A stretch of 64,000 bases of DNA from Gemmatimonadota bacterium (GTDB lineage: Bacteria > Gemmatimonadota > Gemmatimonadetes > Gemmatimonadales > GWC2-71-9). Location: the NCBI GenBank assembly GCA_025357945.1, contig JANYLJ010000056.1:124646-188645 (forward strand), given 5' to 3'. The notes beneath the pieces were generated by a model that had not been told where the DNA came from, ran no database searches, and saw only the letters and a program-made list of their open reading frames with translations. The first letter of the stretch is position 1; each line of letters opens with the position of its first letter. Made by a program: the position numbers and the translations under genes. Shown here piece by piece: positions 7,734-15,595 of this stretch.

Positions 7734-8916
7734 TAGCAAGCGTCAATGAAATCTGCGGCGATCCACTAGTAGTCGTGCTCGGCGTCGGCGCATTTGGCAT
7801 GTCCGGATATGGATTAGGGATCACGCCGTCCTCCTCTACATTCTTCCGAGCGTTCGCGACTAGGTCTGCCGCACGATAGCTCCGAGCGCGTTTCTCTCCT
7901 TCCGCGAGCAACAACCCGCCCTCCGCTAGCGCCGTTAGATCGCGACTCGCAACCTGTTGGGAAATGTCAGCCGCCGAACGATAGGTAGCGTTTACGACCT
8001 TGAAACCCTGCGCCGCGTCCCAGAGGGCGAGGGCCGTGCGCTCTGGAAGTCCGCGCGATGCCGCCAGTTCTGCGAGCGCATCATAAAGTCGCTCGCCTTC
8101 CCGGACACGGCGAAGCATTGTATTGGCTTGGTAAAAATGCGCCCGGAGACAAAAGCGCACGAATGGCCGCGCATTGTTGCCAGGATGCCAAGACCCCCGC
8201 CCCACTTCGGTCAGTACGTCGTAGTAGGGGCCTTGATGATATCCGAGATATTCCTCGATGCTAGAAAAGGTCGGCTCAAGAATCCCGCCCAAGCCGAGAA
8301 CCAATGTCTGTAGGCAGCGAGCCATCCGTCCGTTGCCGTCACGGAATGGATGAATCATTGTCAGGTTGAGGTGCGACAACGCCGCGCCCACCATATTCGG
8401 CACAGTTGGTTCCGGGTTTCTCATCGACTCAACTAAGTCGCGCATTAAGTCGGCTACTTGGCCGAAATCTGGACCCTCGTATACCTGCTGGCGCTTGTCT
8501 TCGTCGTAGACATAGGTCGCGTTCTCTCGCCACATGCCTGGCGTCTTGTCTAGATCGTGCTCAAGCATCATGAAGTGAAGGCTCTTGACGACCTGTTCCG
8601 ACCAGACAAAATGCGGATCGCGTGCCAGCTGAAGCACGTGGGTCATTGCCCGGCGGTACCCCTCGATTGCCCGAACAGTTTCCTCGTTTGCCTCGACGGA
8701 TTCGCCCTGAGCCGCAGCGACTACATCCTGTCGGGCGATCCGGTACCCCTCGATGCTATTCGATCCCCTGATCGCCCGGCCCATCGTGCTACGGCGCAGC
8801 AGCCCGTTCCACCGGCGCGGGACGGCAAGCGTGTGCTGGAGGCCCTGCTTGGTCTCCAGAATTCGTCCTATCACATCTCGGTCTATCGGCTCAAGCCGCG
8901 GGACTGCGAAGATCAT
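7666..8916 (-). CDS. Fic-domain AMP transferase, class II, with winged helix (transposon passenger)
   Basis: Fic enzyme of 416 residues predicted to transfer AMP from ATP to a protein hydroxyl. The active motif HPFRDGNGR (189-197) is complete, with catalytic His189. An N-terminal inhibitory motif SNSIEG (52-57) matches [ST]xxxE[GN], which places it in class II, self-inhibited in cis, so no separate antitoxin is required. Residues about 305-350 (AADISQQVASRDLTALAEGG) resemble a winged helix, so DNA binding and autoregulation are possible. The last 60 residues are Ser/Thr/Pro-rich and antisense to the neighbouring small gene. ATG at 8916 has GAAAGGG 7 bases upstream. The target protein is unknown. 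Confidence 0.92.
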   Translation of the reverse strand: MIFAVPRLEPIDRDVIGRILETKQGLQHTLAVPRRWNGLLRRSTMGRAIRGSNSIEGYRIARQDVVAAAQGESVEANEETVRAIEGYRRAMTHVLQLARDPHFVWSEQVVKSLHFMMLEHDLDKTPGMWRENATYVYDEDKRQQVYEGPDFGQVADLMRDLVESMRNPEPTVPNMVGAALSHLNLTMIHPFRDGNGRMARCLQTLVLGLGGILEPTFSSIEEYLGYHQGPYYDVLTEVGRGSWHPGNNARPFVRFCLRAHFYQANTMLRRVREGERLYDALAELAASRGLPERTALALWDAAQGFKVVNATYRSAADISQQVASRDLTALAEGGLLLAEGEKRARSYRAADLVANARKNVEEDGVIPNPYPDMPNAPTPSTTTSGSPQISLTLATTVPSSTESKRPSTQSLTDSEG

Positions 8917-8934
8917 GGATATACCCTTTCATTG

Positions 8935-8958
8935 TGTCCGACGGACATATATTATATG
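8935..8958. promoter_or_regulatory. Paired palindromes between fic and transposase (candidate operator/promoter)
   Basis: The 125-base divergent gap between fic and the transposase contains two adjacent perfect palindromes: TGTCCG-A-CGGACA (8935-8947) and CATATA-T-TATATG (8946-8958). Their centres are 11 bases apart, one helical turn, and the second is AT-rich enough to serve as a -10 region in either direction. The site lies 19 bases upstream of the fic ATG. Arrangement and position suggest an operator controlling fic and possibly the transposase. The Fic winged helix is one candidate binder. Confidence 0.45.
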
Positions 8959-9041
8959 TATATGGATCGTACCGCAAGGGAACGTTGGTGCCCATCATGC
9001 GGAGACTTGACAATGCTTGAGCAATTGGCTAGATTCATTCA

Positions 9042-9899
9042 ATGAACAAGCTGACGACGGAAAAGTGCGCTGCCATCGTCCGGGCCTTAGTCGAGGGAAC
9101 CTCGGTCCGGGGGACCGCCCGCATGGTAGGAGTCTCCAAAGACACCGTTTTGAAGCTGCTGGTGGAGCTTGGCGACTTCTGCTCGATCTACCAGGACTAC
9201 CGGCTCCGTGACCTGAATACGACTCGGGTAGAGGCGGACGAGATTTGGGCGTTCGTGGGCGCAAAGCAGCGGAACGCGACTCGTCAGGGCGATGGCGACG
9301 TGTGGACCTTCACGGCGATTGATGCCGATTCCAAGCTGATGATTTCGTGGCTGGTCGGCCCACGCGACAGCAGCAGCGCCAACCCCTTCATGGCCGACGT
9401 GGCAAGCCGGATGCGGAACCGGATTCAGTTGACGACGGACGGCCACAACATGTACATCGAAGCCGTGCGGAAGGCGTTCGAGTTCGCCCGCGTGGACTTC
9501 GCCATGCTCGCCAAGAGCTATGCCAGCCCGCAAGACGCAAGCGGTCCGCGCCGGTATTCGCCGCCGGTGTGCGTCGGGGCGGTCAAGGAACGGCGCGTCG
9601 GTCGCCCGAAGATGGAACTTGTGTCCACGTCGTTCGTGGAGCGGGCGAACCTGACCATGCGGATGCAGATGCGCCGGTTTACCCGGCTGACCAACGGCTT
9701 CTCCAGGAAGGCCGAGAACCACGCACACGCCGTCAGTCTCGCGTTCATGCACTACAACTTCTGCCGTAGCCATACGACGCTGACGAAGGCCGCGAAAGGC
9801 ATCCACACGACCCCGGCGATGGCAAGCGGCTTGACGAACCACGTGTGGACGGTGGAAGAGATTCTGGCGATGATGGATGAGACCGCGCAGATCGGATAA
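9042..9899 (+). CDS. IS1-family transposase
   Basis: DDE transposase of 285 residues. A helix-turn-helix occupies about 10-45 (SVRGTARMVGVSKDTVLKLL). The catalytic core starts with EADEIWAFVGAK and has likely catalytic residues D66, D133 (LTTDGHN) and E200 (STSFVERANLTMRMQ). The DEIWAFVG lead and the E-x-x-N-x-x-x-R signature are characteristic of IS1-type transposases. The protein is one continuous frame, so no frameshift is needed as in classical IS1. It matches the GG-initiated ends and 8-bp duplication. ATG at 9042 lacks a clear ribosome site, consistent with low expression. It ends 2 bases from the convergent protease gene. Confidence 0.9.
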   Translation: MNKLTTEKCAAIVRALVEGTSVRGTARMVGVSKDTVLKLLVELGDFCSIYQDYRLRDLNTTRVEADEIWAFVGAKQRNATRQGDGDVWTFTAIDADSKLMISWLVGPRDSSSANPFMADVASRMRNRIQLTTDGHNMYIEAVRKAFEFARVDFAMLAKSYASPQDASGPRRYSPPVCVGAVKERRVGRPKMELVSTSFVERANLTMRMQMRRFTRLTNGFSRKAENHAHAVSLAFMHYNFCRSHTTLTKAAKGIHTTPAMASGLTNHVWTVEEILAMMDETAQIG

Positions 9900-9901
9900 G
9901 G

Positions 9902-10435
9902 CTAGCGGCGTTTCTTCTTGGCTCTGTTGCGCGTAAAATTGAACGGCTGATACGCGGGGCCTTGTGCTGCTTTCGCGTCCTCCACAAAATCGCGCGATTC
10001 GATGGAGGGAACCCGAAAGGTGAACAACGTCTTGCCGCCGACGTTGGTGATTACGAAATCGCCCTTCGTGATGATGTCCATGCCGATAAGCGCCAAGCCG
10101 CCGTTTACCTCGCCTTCGGTGACCTGGACATTGGCTATCGCAACGTTGTTGGGTAGCGCAACATTAACCATGAACGCATCACGCCACCCCGCGCTATTGA
10201 CGCCTGTACCCCAGACCTTGGTGAACGGACTCAGGCCGCACTTGGTAACGATGTCCTTTGAGATCATGGAGTTCGTGGCGCCCGTATCCCAGATTGCCTC
10301 GAACTCCTGATACGCCGGATGGGATGCTACGGGGACCGAGGCTGGATCGAACGCGGCACAGACCCCAATTCTTGTTCGGAGGTCACGCGCAAGCCCAGTG
10401 TAGTGATTGGTAAACGCATGAAACGTCTTCGTCAC
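9902..10435 (-). CDS. Retropepsin-like aspartic protease (transposon passenger)
   Basis: Protein of 177 residues with one aspartic-protease half: catalytic DTGATNS near residues 50-56 (EAIWDTGATNSMISKDIV), a second psi-loop-like segment LALIGMDIITKGDFVI (ALIGMD), and beta strands between. Retropepsin-type enzymes act as homodimers with one DTG per chain. The C-terminus is strongly basic (NRAKKKRR). The start ATG overlaps the stop of the DUF5678-like gene by 4 bases, so the two are translationally coupled. Substrate unknown. It could process a product of the element or of the host. The fold is fairly sure and activity is inferred. Confidence 0.8.
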   Translation of the reverse strand: MTKTFHAFTNHYTGLARDLRTRIGVCAAFDPASVPVASHPAYQEFEAIWDTGATNSMISKDIVTKCGLSPFTKVWGTGVNSAGWRDAFMVNVALPNNVAIANVQVTEGEVNGGLALIGMDIITKGDFVITNVGGKTLFTFRVPSIESRDFVEDAKAAQGPAYQPFNFTRNRAKKKRR

Positions 10436-10698
10436 CGCGCAAGAACTACTCTGCTGTGGTATACCTGGGTGACGCTTTCCTTCCCCGGCTCCGCCTTCTG
10501 CACGAGGAACGTCCCAACCGGATAAAGCTTCGAGCTTTTTTGAAAAGCGGTTGTGGCGTCGTTGTAATCCCCGACCACACTCTGGCCGTGAATGACCACG
10601 AAGCGCCCCCGATACTTCTCGGCAAGCTCAGCTTGGTGCGACAGGTAGTAGTCGAACTCCTGCTTCAACGCATTCTCATTGGAAGTCACTTGCCTCAC
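10432..10698 (-). CDS. DUF5678-like small protein, partner of retropepsin (transposon passenger)
   Basis: Protein of 88 residues with the pattern of DUF5678-type proteins: an N-terminal helix ending in LAEKYRGRFVVIHGQSVVGD, then NDATTAFQKSSKLYPVGTFLVQKAEP. These read as one alpha/beta unit in which YRGRFVVIHGQ is the hallmark. Such proteins are often encoded beside retropepsin-like proteases, as here (4-base overlap). The start is GTG at 10698, with AAGGGGG just upstream; a second in-frame GTG 9 bases downstream is also possible. The function is unknown. Coupling suggests it is a substrate, regulator or partner of the protease. Confidence 0.7.
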   Translation of the reverse strand: MRQVTSNENALKQEFDYYLSHQAELAEKYRGRFVVIHGQSVVGDYNDATTAFQKSSKLYPVGTFLVQKAEPGKESVTQVYHSRVVLAR

Positions 10699-10707
10699 CC
10701 CCCTTCG

Positions 10708-10731
10708 TGCTTGTGAAACCCTTCACAAGCA
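10708..10731. promoter_or_regulatory. Perfect 10-bp inverted repeat upstream of passenger operon
   Basis: TGCTTGTGAA-ACCC-TTCACAAGCA lies 9 bases upstream of the DUF5678-like start. Transcribed on the minus strand it forms a perfect 10-bp hairpin next to the ribosome site. It could be a transcription-factor operator or a translational control hairpin. Confidence 0.45.
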
Positions 10732-10818
10732 AGGCAGAACCTACTCTATCGGCGCTTTAGCGCCATCCCTGAACCTACGCGTAATAGGGACGTTCGGTGG
10801 CAAGGCCGGTGCCACATT

Positions 10819-10851
10819 CCCGATTGTAACGGCTCAAACTAGGACACTACC
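10819..10851. repeat. Right terminal inverted repeat
   Basis: The reverse complement begins GGTAGTGTCCTAGTT and matches the left end at 26 of 33 positions. Confidence 0.88.
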
Positions 10852-10859
10852 GGGCACGG
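10852..10859. repeat. Target site duplication, right copy
   Basis: GGGCACGG, identical to 7167-7174. Only 12 bases separate it from the stop codon of rfbA, so insertion was just past the gene. Confidence 0.85.
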
Positions 10860-10871
10860 GGCGCGGGACGA

Positions 10872-11750
10872 TCACGGCAGTATCTTGTCCGCCGCGAGGC
10901 GGGTGAGGTAGGCCCCGTACGGCGTATTCCGCATTTCGTGGGCGGCGCGGAGCAGCGCGTCGCGATCGATCCAACCCAGGCGGAAGGCGATTTCTTCGGG
11001 ACAGGCGACCTGCAGTCCCTGCCGCCTCTCCAGCGTGGCGACGAAACTCGCCGCTTCCTGGAGCGAGTCGTAGGTGCCGGTGTCGAGCCAGGCGAAGCCG
11101 CGACCGAGCACCTCCATGCGAAGCCGCCCACGACGGAGATACTCGCGATTCACGTCGGTGATTTCGTACTCGCCCCGGGCCGACGGACGCACGTCGGCGG
11201 CAATCGCAGTCACCTCGGCGTCGTAGAAGTAGAGCCCGGTAATGGCGAGGTTGGAGGTGGGCGCGAGCGGCTTCTCCTCCAGGCTCACGACCCGGTACTG
11301 ATCATCGACGTGGGCGATGCCGTAGCGCTCCGGATCAGCCACGTAGTATCCAAAGATGGTCGCGCCGGAGCGCTGAGCCGCCGCCCGCTGTAACCGGTGG
11401 ACCAGGCCGTGGCCGTAGAAGATGTTGTCGCCGAGCACGAGGGCGCAGTTGTCGCCAGCGATAAAATCGCGGCCGATGACAAAGGCCTGCGCCAGCCCGT
11501 TGGGAACCGGCTGCTCCGCGTATGACAACGACAGCCCCCATTGTGAACCGTCGCCGAGCAGGGCGCGGAACTGCGGCTGCTCGTGGGGCGTGGTGATCAC
11601 GAGGATGTCGCGAATGCGGGCCAGCATGAGGGTGGTGAGCGAGTAGTAGATCATCGGCTTGTCGTACACCGGCAGCAGCTGCTTGCTCACACCGCGGGTG
11701 ATGGGCCAGAGCCGGCTGCCGGTGCCACCCGCGAGGACGATACCCTTCAT
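10872..11750 (-). CDS. rfbA: Glucose-1-phosphate thymidylyltransferase
   Basis: Cytoplasmic enzyme making dTDP-glucose from dTTP and glucose-1-phosphate, the entry to dTDP-6-deoxysugars. The 292-residue protein has the nucleotidyltransferase signature [15 protein letters not shown], the [14 protein letters not shown] segment and the metal site [10 protein letters not shown], plus [15 protein letters not shown] near the C-terminus. ATG at 11750 overlaps the stop of rfbB by 4 bases (ATGA), which fixes the start. It is the last sugar gene before the transposon. The feedback-inhibited RmlA fold is expected. Full-length and intact. Confidence 0.97.
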   Translation of the reverse strand: MKGIVLAGGTGSRLWPITRGVSKQLLPVYDKPMIYYSLTTLMLARIRDILVITTPHEQPQFRALLGDGSQWGLSLSYAEQPVPNGLAQAFVIGRDFIAGDNCALVLGDNIFYGHGLVHRLQRAAAQRSGATIFGYYVADPERYGIAHVDDQYRVVSLEEKPLAPTSNLAITGLYFYDAEVTAIAADVRPSARGEYEITDVNREYLRRGRLRMEVLGRGFAWLDTGTYDSLQEAASFVATLERRQGLQVACPEEIAFRLGWIDRDALLRAAHEMRNTPYGAYLTRLAADKILP

Positions 11751-12808
11751 GACGGCACGCCGAGTCCGAGGCGCTCGCCGCGGTAGGCGCCGGTGGCGAT
11801 CCGGCTGACCCATTCCTGGTGCGCGAGATACCAGTCGACCGTGCGGCGGAGGCCCGCGTCGAAGTCTTCGCGCGGCTGCCAACCGAGTTCGCTGCGCACG
11901 CGTGTCGCGTCGATGGCGTAGCGCAAGTCGTGCCCGGGGCGATCAGCCACGAACGTGATCAAGCGCTCGTGAGGGCCGGCTGGATCGGGGTGCCGCTCGT
12001 CGAGCAGGGCGCAGATGCGCCGGACCACGTCGATGTTCCGGCGCTCGTTGCCGCCGCCGATGTTGTAGGTGCGCCCCGGCACACCGCGTGCCAGCACCAG
12101 CCGGAGGGCGCGGGCGTGATCGTCGACATGAAGCCAGTCGCGGATGTTCTCGCCACGGCCGTAGACCGGCAGTGGCTCGCCGACGAGTGCCTTCTGGATC
12201 GTGAGCGGAATCAGTTTTTCGGGGAAGTGATACGGCCCGTAGTTGTTGGAGCAGTTGGTGACCAGCAGTGGCAACCCGTAGGTACGCTGCCACGCGCGCG
12301 CGAGATGATCGGCGCCGGCCTTGCTCGCCGAATAGGGCGAGCTCGGGTCGTACGGCGTGCTCTCGGTAAAATGTCCGTCGGCGGCCAGGGAACCGAACAC
12401 CTCGTCGGTCGAGACATGGACGAAGCGGAAGGCCGCCGCGGCCGCGGGCGCCAGCGTACGCCAGTACCGCAAGGACTCCTGCAGCAGCGTGTAGGTGCCC
12501 ACCAGGTTGGTGCGGATGAAGTCGCCAGGACCATCGATCGAGCGGTCGACGTGTGATTCGGCGGCGAGGTGAAACACGCCGTCAGGCCGGGATTCGGTGA
12601 ACACATCGCGGAGGGTGGCCGCGTCGCAAATGTCGGCCCGGACAAAGTGGTGCCGCGGATGATGGAGCGCCTCGGCCAGCGACTCGAGGTTGCCGGCGTA
12701 GGTGAGCTTGTCGAGCGTGACGACGTGATCCTCGCCCTCGGCGATGAGCTGGCGTACCAGCGCCGATCCGATGAAGCCGGCGCCGCCGGTTACGAGATAG
12801 GTCGGCAT
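11747..12808 (-). CDS. rfbB: dTDP-glucose 4,6-dehydratase
   Basis: Extended short-chain dehydrogenase that converts dTDP-glucose to dTDP-4-keto-6-deoxyglucose. The 353-residue protein has the Rossmann motif [12 protein letters not shown], the STDEVFG segment (Thr and Asp/Glu of the dehydratase active site), [10 protein letters not shown] (Tyr-x3-Lys) and [14 protein letters not shown], all diagnostic of RmlB. ATG at 12808 lies 10 bases after the epimerase stop. It is coupled to rfbA. No rfbC or rfbD homologue follows, so the keto-sugar may be reduced by the neighbouring epimerase-family protein or completed elsewhere. Confidence 0.97.
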   Translation of the reverse strand: MPTYLVTGGAGFIGSALVRQLIAEGEDHVVTLDKLTYAGNLESLAEALHHPRHHFVRADICDAATLRDVFTESRPDGVFHLAAESHVDRSIDGPGDFIRTNLVGTYTLLQESLRYWRTLAPAAAAAFRFVHVSTDEVFGSLAADGHFTESTPYDPSSPYSASKAGADHLARAWQRTYGLPLLVTNCSNNYGPYHFPEKLIPLTIQKALVGEPLPVYGRGENIRDWLHVDDHARALRLVLARGVPGRTYNIGGGNERRNIDVVRRICALLDERHPDPAGPHERLITFVADRPGHDLRYAIDATRVRSELGWQPREDFDAGLRRTVDWYLAHQEWVSRIATGAYRGERLGLGVPS

Positions 12809-12818
12809 CGGTCCGCCC

Positions 12819-13766
12819 TCAGGCGGCAGTCCCAGCCGGCGCGTCGCGCAGATGCGGCTCGTAGCTGGCGATGGTGCGCCGGATGCCCTCGTCGTATCCC
12901 ACTTTGGGCGACCAGCCCAGCGACCTGAGCTTGCTGATGTCGGCGGTAAAGTCCACGATGCCGACGACATCGTGGAAGCGCGGCGGTGCCATCGCACCAA
13001 CGACGGACTTCCGCCCGGTCTGCCGATGGACCGAGTCGATCAGGTCGCCAAAGCGCACCGGCTCACCGGAACCTACCAGGTACAGCTCGCCGGCTGGCGC
13101 GGCGCGGGCCACGGTCACCAACGCGTCCACGGCGTCGTCGATGTAGACATAGTCGCGGACGAAGTCGCCACCGCGGTAGATGTTGATCGGGGCACCTCGC
13201 ATGGCATTCCAGATGAGGTAGTGGAAGGCACCCTTCCTGGTGTTATCGAAGCGGTCGCCGGGCCCGTAGACGTTGGTGAGCCGGCAGATGTTGAAGTGGA
13301 AGTCGTACAGGCGACCGTAGACCCTGCAGAACTGCTCGGCGCAGAGCTTGGTGGCGGGATACGTTCCCAACGGCTCGCAGCGACTCTCTTCGTTCGCGGG
13401 AAGGTCGGTCAGGTTGCCGTAGACACCGTACGTGCTGACATACAGAAACCTGGGCTTGTGCTCCTTGCACGCTTCGAGCAGCGCGATCGTGCCGGTGAGG
13501 TTGGTATCGACGTCGAGATACGGCTCACTCAGGATGTTGTAGTTGTCCACAGTGCTGGCACAATGGATGACGACGTCGATCCCGGCGATGTCGGCCGCGA
13601 CCAGTCCCTGGAGCGTCCCCACCCTGACGGTGACGCGCTCGGACTGGTTCAGGCGGTCGAGCCCCTGCTCCGATCGCGCCAGCACAGTGACGCCGTGCTC
13701 GCCACAGAGACGGTTGGCAATGGCGCTGCCAACGAAGCCGAGGCCACCGGTAATCAGGACATTCAC
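12819..13766 (-). CDS. NAD-dependent epimerase/dehydratase (extended SDR)
   Basis: Nucleotide-sugar epimerase, dehydratase or ketoreductase of 315 residues. NAD-binding motif [13 protein letters not shown] is at the N-terminus. The active site has VSTYGVYGN and [10 protein letters not shown] (Tyr-x3-Lys), with [11 protein letters not shown] and [18 protein letters not shown] in the substrate region. It heads the operon with rfbB and rfbA. The position suggests it processes the dTDP-4-keto-6-deoxysugar or an unrelated UDP-sugar; sequence alone does not decide. The start is ATG at 13766, in the divergent gap to the GT-C gene. Confidence 0.88.
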   Translation of the reverse strand: MNVLITGGLGFVGSAIANRLCGEHGVTVLARSEQGLDRLNQSERVTVRVGTLQGLVAADIAGIDVVIHCASTVDNYNILSEPYLDVDTNLTGTIALLEACKEHKPRFLYVSTYGVYGNLTDLPANEESRCEPLGTYPATKLCAEQFCRVYGRLYDFHFNICRLTNVYGPGDRFDNTRKGAFHYLIWNAMRGAPINIYRGGDFVRDYVYIDDAVDALVTVARAAPAGELYLVGSGEPVRFGDLIDSVHRQTGRKSVVGAMAPPRFHDVVGIVDFTADISKLRSLGWSPKVGYDEGIRRTIASYEPHLRDAPAGTAA

Positions 13767-13975
13767 GTCGGCCCTCCGGCGTTGGGAGCTGGACTGGTGT
13801 GGGCGAGGCGCGGCACCGGTGAAGCCCGGGCGCTACACCACCCGCCATGACAGAATAATAAATACCGTGTCCGGGCATCCCGGTGGCGATCCGTCCGGGC
13901 GCCGGCCCCGGCGTCGTTGCAAGCTTCGGGCCCCGAATCGCCTCAGGGGCGCGCTATTTGCTGCCCGAGCATGCC

Positions 13976-15595
13976 ATGGCAAATAACGGCGGAACCACCC
14001 AGGACACCGGCCGGGTCGCTGACCTCGGTGGCACGGCGGGGACGCGAGAGCAACTCACGCGCTGGCTGGTGTTCCTTGGCTATATCGCGCTGGTGGTGTT
14101 CACCGCCGCCCACCACGAGATGTGGCGCGACGAGGTGCGGGCGTTGTCGCTCGCGCACGAGGGGACGCTCAGGGACCTCTTCGGCGAACTGAGGTACGAA
14201 GGTCACCCCGCCGTGTGGTACTTGCTGTTGCGTGCCGGGTACTTCGTCACCGGGTCGCGCCTGGTACTGCCCGCCTTGAGCCTGATCGTGGCCGCCGCAG
14301 CCGGGTACCTGCTGCTGCGGTTCGCGCCGTTTCCGTGGCCCCAGAAAATCCTGCTGGTGCTGGGTGTCTTTCCGCTGTTCGAATACAGCGTGGTGGCGCG
14401 GAATTACGGCATCGGCATGTTGTTGATCCTGGTACTCGCCCTGCTGTATCCCAAGCGGCTGCAGCGGCCGGTGGCGTGGGGTGTGTTGCTGGCGCTGCTG
14501 GCGAACACCAGCGCACACGCCGCCGTGATTGCGGTGGCCGTTCTGCTCGGAACCGGCTGGGACTTTCTTGCTGCGTGGCGCACGCACGCGACTGGCCCAG
14601 CTCCGCGAATCCAAGCCCGCCGAGTCTGGTTCGGTGCCGCGATCGCGATCGCCGGCTTGATCGCGGCTCGCGCCACGGTGTCGACCAACCAGCTGCCCGA
14701 TGAGCCTGGTGGGATGCCCCGGGCGCAGACCGTCGCCCACCAGATGGCGCTTGCCGCGCTCAACCCCGGGCGCTATCTCGGCGCGCTGTTGCCGTTGCCC
14801 ACGGTCGAACTCGGCGACAGCCAGGGCCCACTGCGCCGGTCCACTGCGCAGGCGGTGGCGATCGACGCCATCCTGGTGCTGATGGTGGTCGGGTTGTGGG
14901 GAGAGTGGTCGTTACTGCTCATCGTGCTTACGGCGATTACGGGGAGCGGTGCTCTCTTCCGGACGGTATATGGCGCCCACATGCGGCACCTCGGCCTGAT
15001 CTGGTTTGTGCTCGTGCTGGTGTACTGGGAGCTGGCGCGTCGGCAACGACTCGACGGCGCGGCGGCGCGGCAGCACCGGAGGACCTGGTGGACGCTTGCC
15101 GTGCCGTTGACCGCCGTGATGGTGTTGCAGGCTGTTGAAGGCCTGCGCCGGGTACGGCAGGATGCCATCTGGCCGTGGTCGTCCGGGAAGGCGGTCGGCG
15201 AGTTGCTGCAACGGCCCGAGTATCGCGACGCGGTGGTGATGGCGACCTTGGACTACTGGCTTGAAACGCTGCCGTACTACACCCGGAACCGGCTGTATTT
15301 TCACAACCAACGACATTTCGACTCACACGTTCGCTTCAGATCGCCGTTCTTCGGCGATCATTCCCTGCCCTTCCTCCTCGGCGCCGCCGACACCGTCGCG
15401 ATGGCGACCCGCTCCCCGGTCCTGATGCTGGTATCCGATAGCGACATGGTGCACGCTTCGGCGGCTGACTCCCTGTTGCTCAGCAGGCAAACCATCGAAG
15501 TGGCGGCCTTGAATCATGCTATCACCGATGAATCGTATCACGTCCTGAGACTCATCAGCGCTCCGGACACGAGCCGGCCCCGCCCGCCCTACTGA
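13976..15595 (+). CDS. GT-C-type membrane glycosyltransferase (ArnT/PMT-like)
   Basis: Polytopic membrane protein of about 539 residues that probably transfers a sugar from a polyprenyl-phosphate donor on the periplasmic side. About ten hydrophobic segments follow TM1 (WLVFLGYIALVVFTAA). The first outer loop begins HHEMWRDEVRALSL, the acidic DE motif common to GT-C enzymes, and ELRYEGHPAVWYLLL follows. The C-terminal 120 residues are soluble and periplasmic. ATG at 13976 was chosen because the upstream extension to another ATG at 13883 is not protein-like; no good ribosome site supports either. The 3' end overlaps the convergent GH30 gene by 7 bases. Confidence 0.75.
   Translation: MANNGGTTQDTGRVADLGGTAGTREQLTRWLVFLGYIALVVFTAAHHEMWRDEVRALSLAHEGTLRDLFGELRYEGHPAVWYLLLRAGYFVTGSRLVLPALSLIVAAAAGYLLLRFAPFPWPQKILLVLGVFPLFEYSVVARNYGIGMLLILVLALLYPKRLQRPVAWGVLLALLANTSAHAAVIAVAVLLGTGWDFLAAWRTHATGPAPRIQARRVWFGAAIAIAGLIAARATVSTNQLPDEPGGMPRAQTVAHQMALAALNPGRYLGALLPLPTVELGDSQGPLRRSTAQAVAIDAILVLMVVGLWGEWSLLLIVLTAITGSGALFRTVYGAHMRHLGLIWFVLVLVYWELARRQRLDGAAARQHRRTWWTLAVPLTAVMVLQAVEGLRRVRQDAIWPWSSGKAVGELLQRPEYRDAVVMATLDYWLETLPYYTRNRLYFHNQRHFDSHVRFRSPFFGDHSLPFLLGAADTVAMATRSPVLMLVSDSDMVHASAADSLLLSRQTIEVAALNHAITDESYHVLRLISAPDTSRPRPPY

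Larger units (their letters stand above)
7175..10851. mobile_element. IS1-family transposon with passenger genes (3677 bp)
   Basis: The ends begin GGTAGTGTCCTAGTT and are perfect inverted repeats over 15 bp and imperfect over 33 bp (26 matches; 7175-7207 and 10819-10851). An 8-bp direct duplication GGGCACGG flanks the element. A DDE transposase (9042-9899) lies inside. IS1-family ends usually start with GG and produce 8-9-bp duplications, so the boundaries agree with the transposase. Typical IS1 elements are under 1 kb. This one carries five further genes: two small proteins, Fic, a retropepsin-like protease and a DUF5678-like protein. Intact ends and transposase suggest it could still be mobile. 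It sits between rfbA and the HNH gene. Confidence 0.9.

Noticed and set aside
7666-8916. Fic as toxin of a two-gene toxin-antitoxin pair
   Set aside because: The inhibitory [ST]xxxE[GN] motif is in the same chain, so no separate antitoxin is expected; neither neighbouring small protein carries such a motif.
7175-13766. Composite transposon including the rfb genes
   Set aside because: Only one pair of matching ends with a target duplication was found, enclosing 7175-10851. No second IS copy lies beyond rfb.
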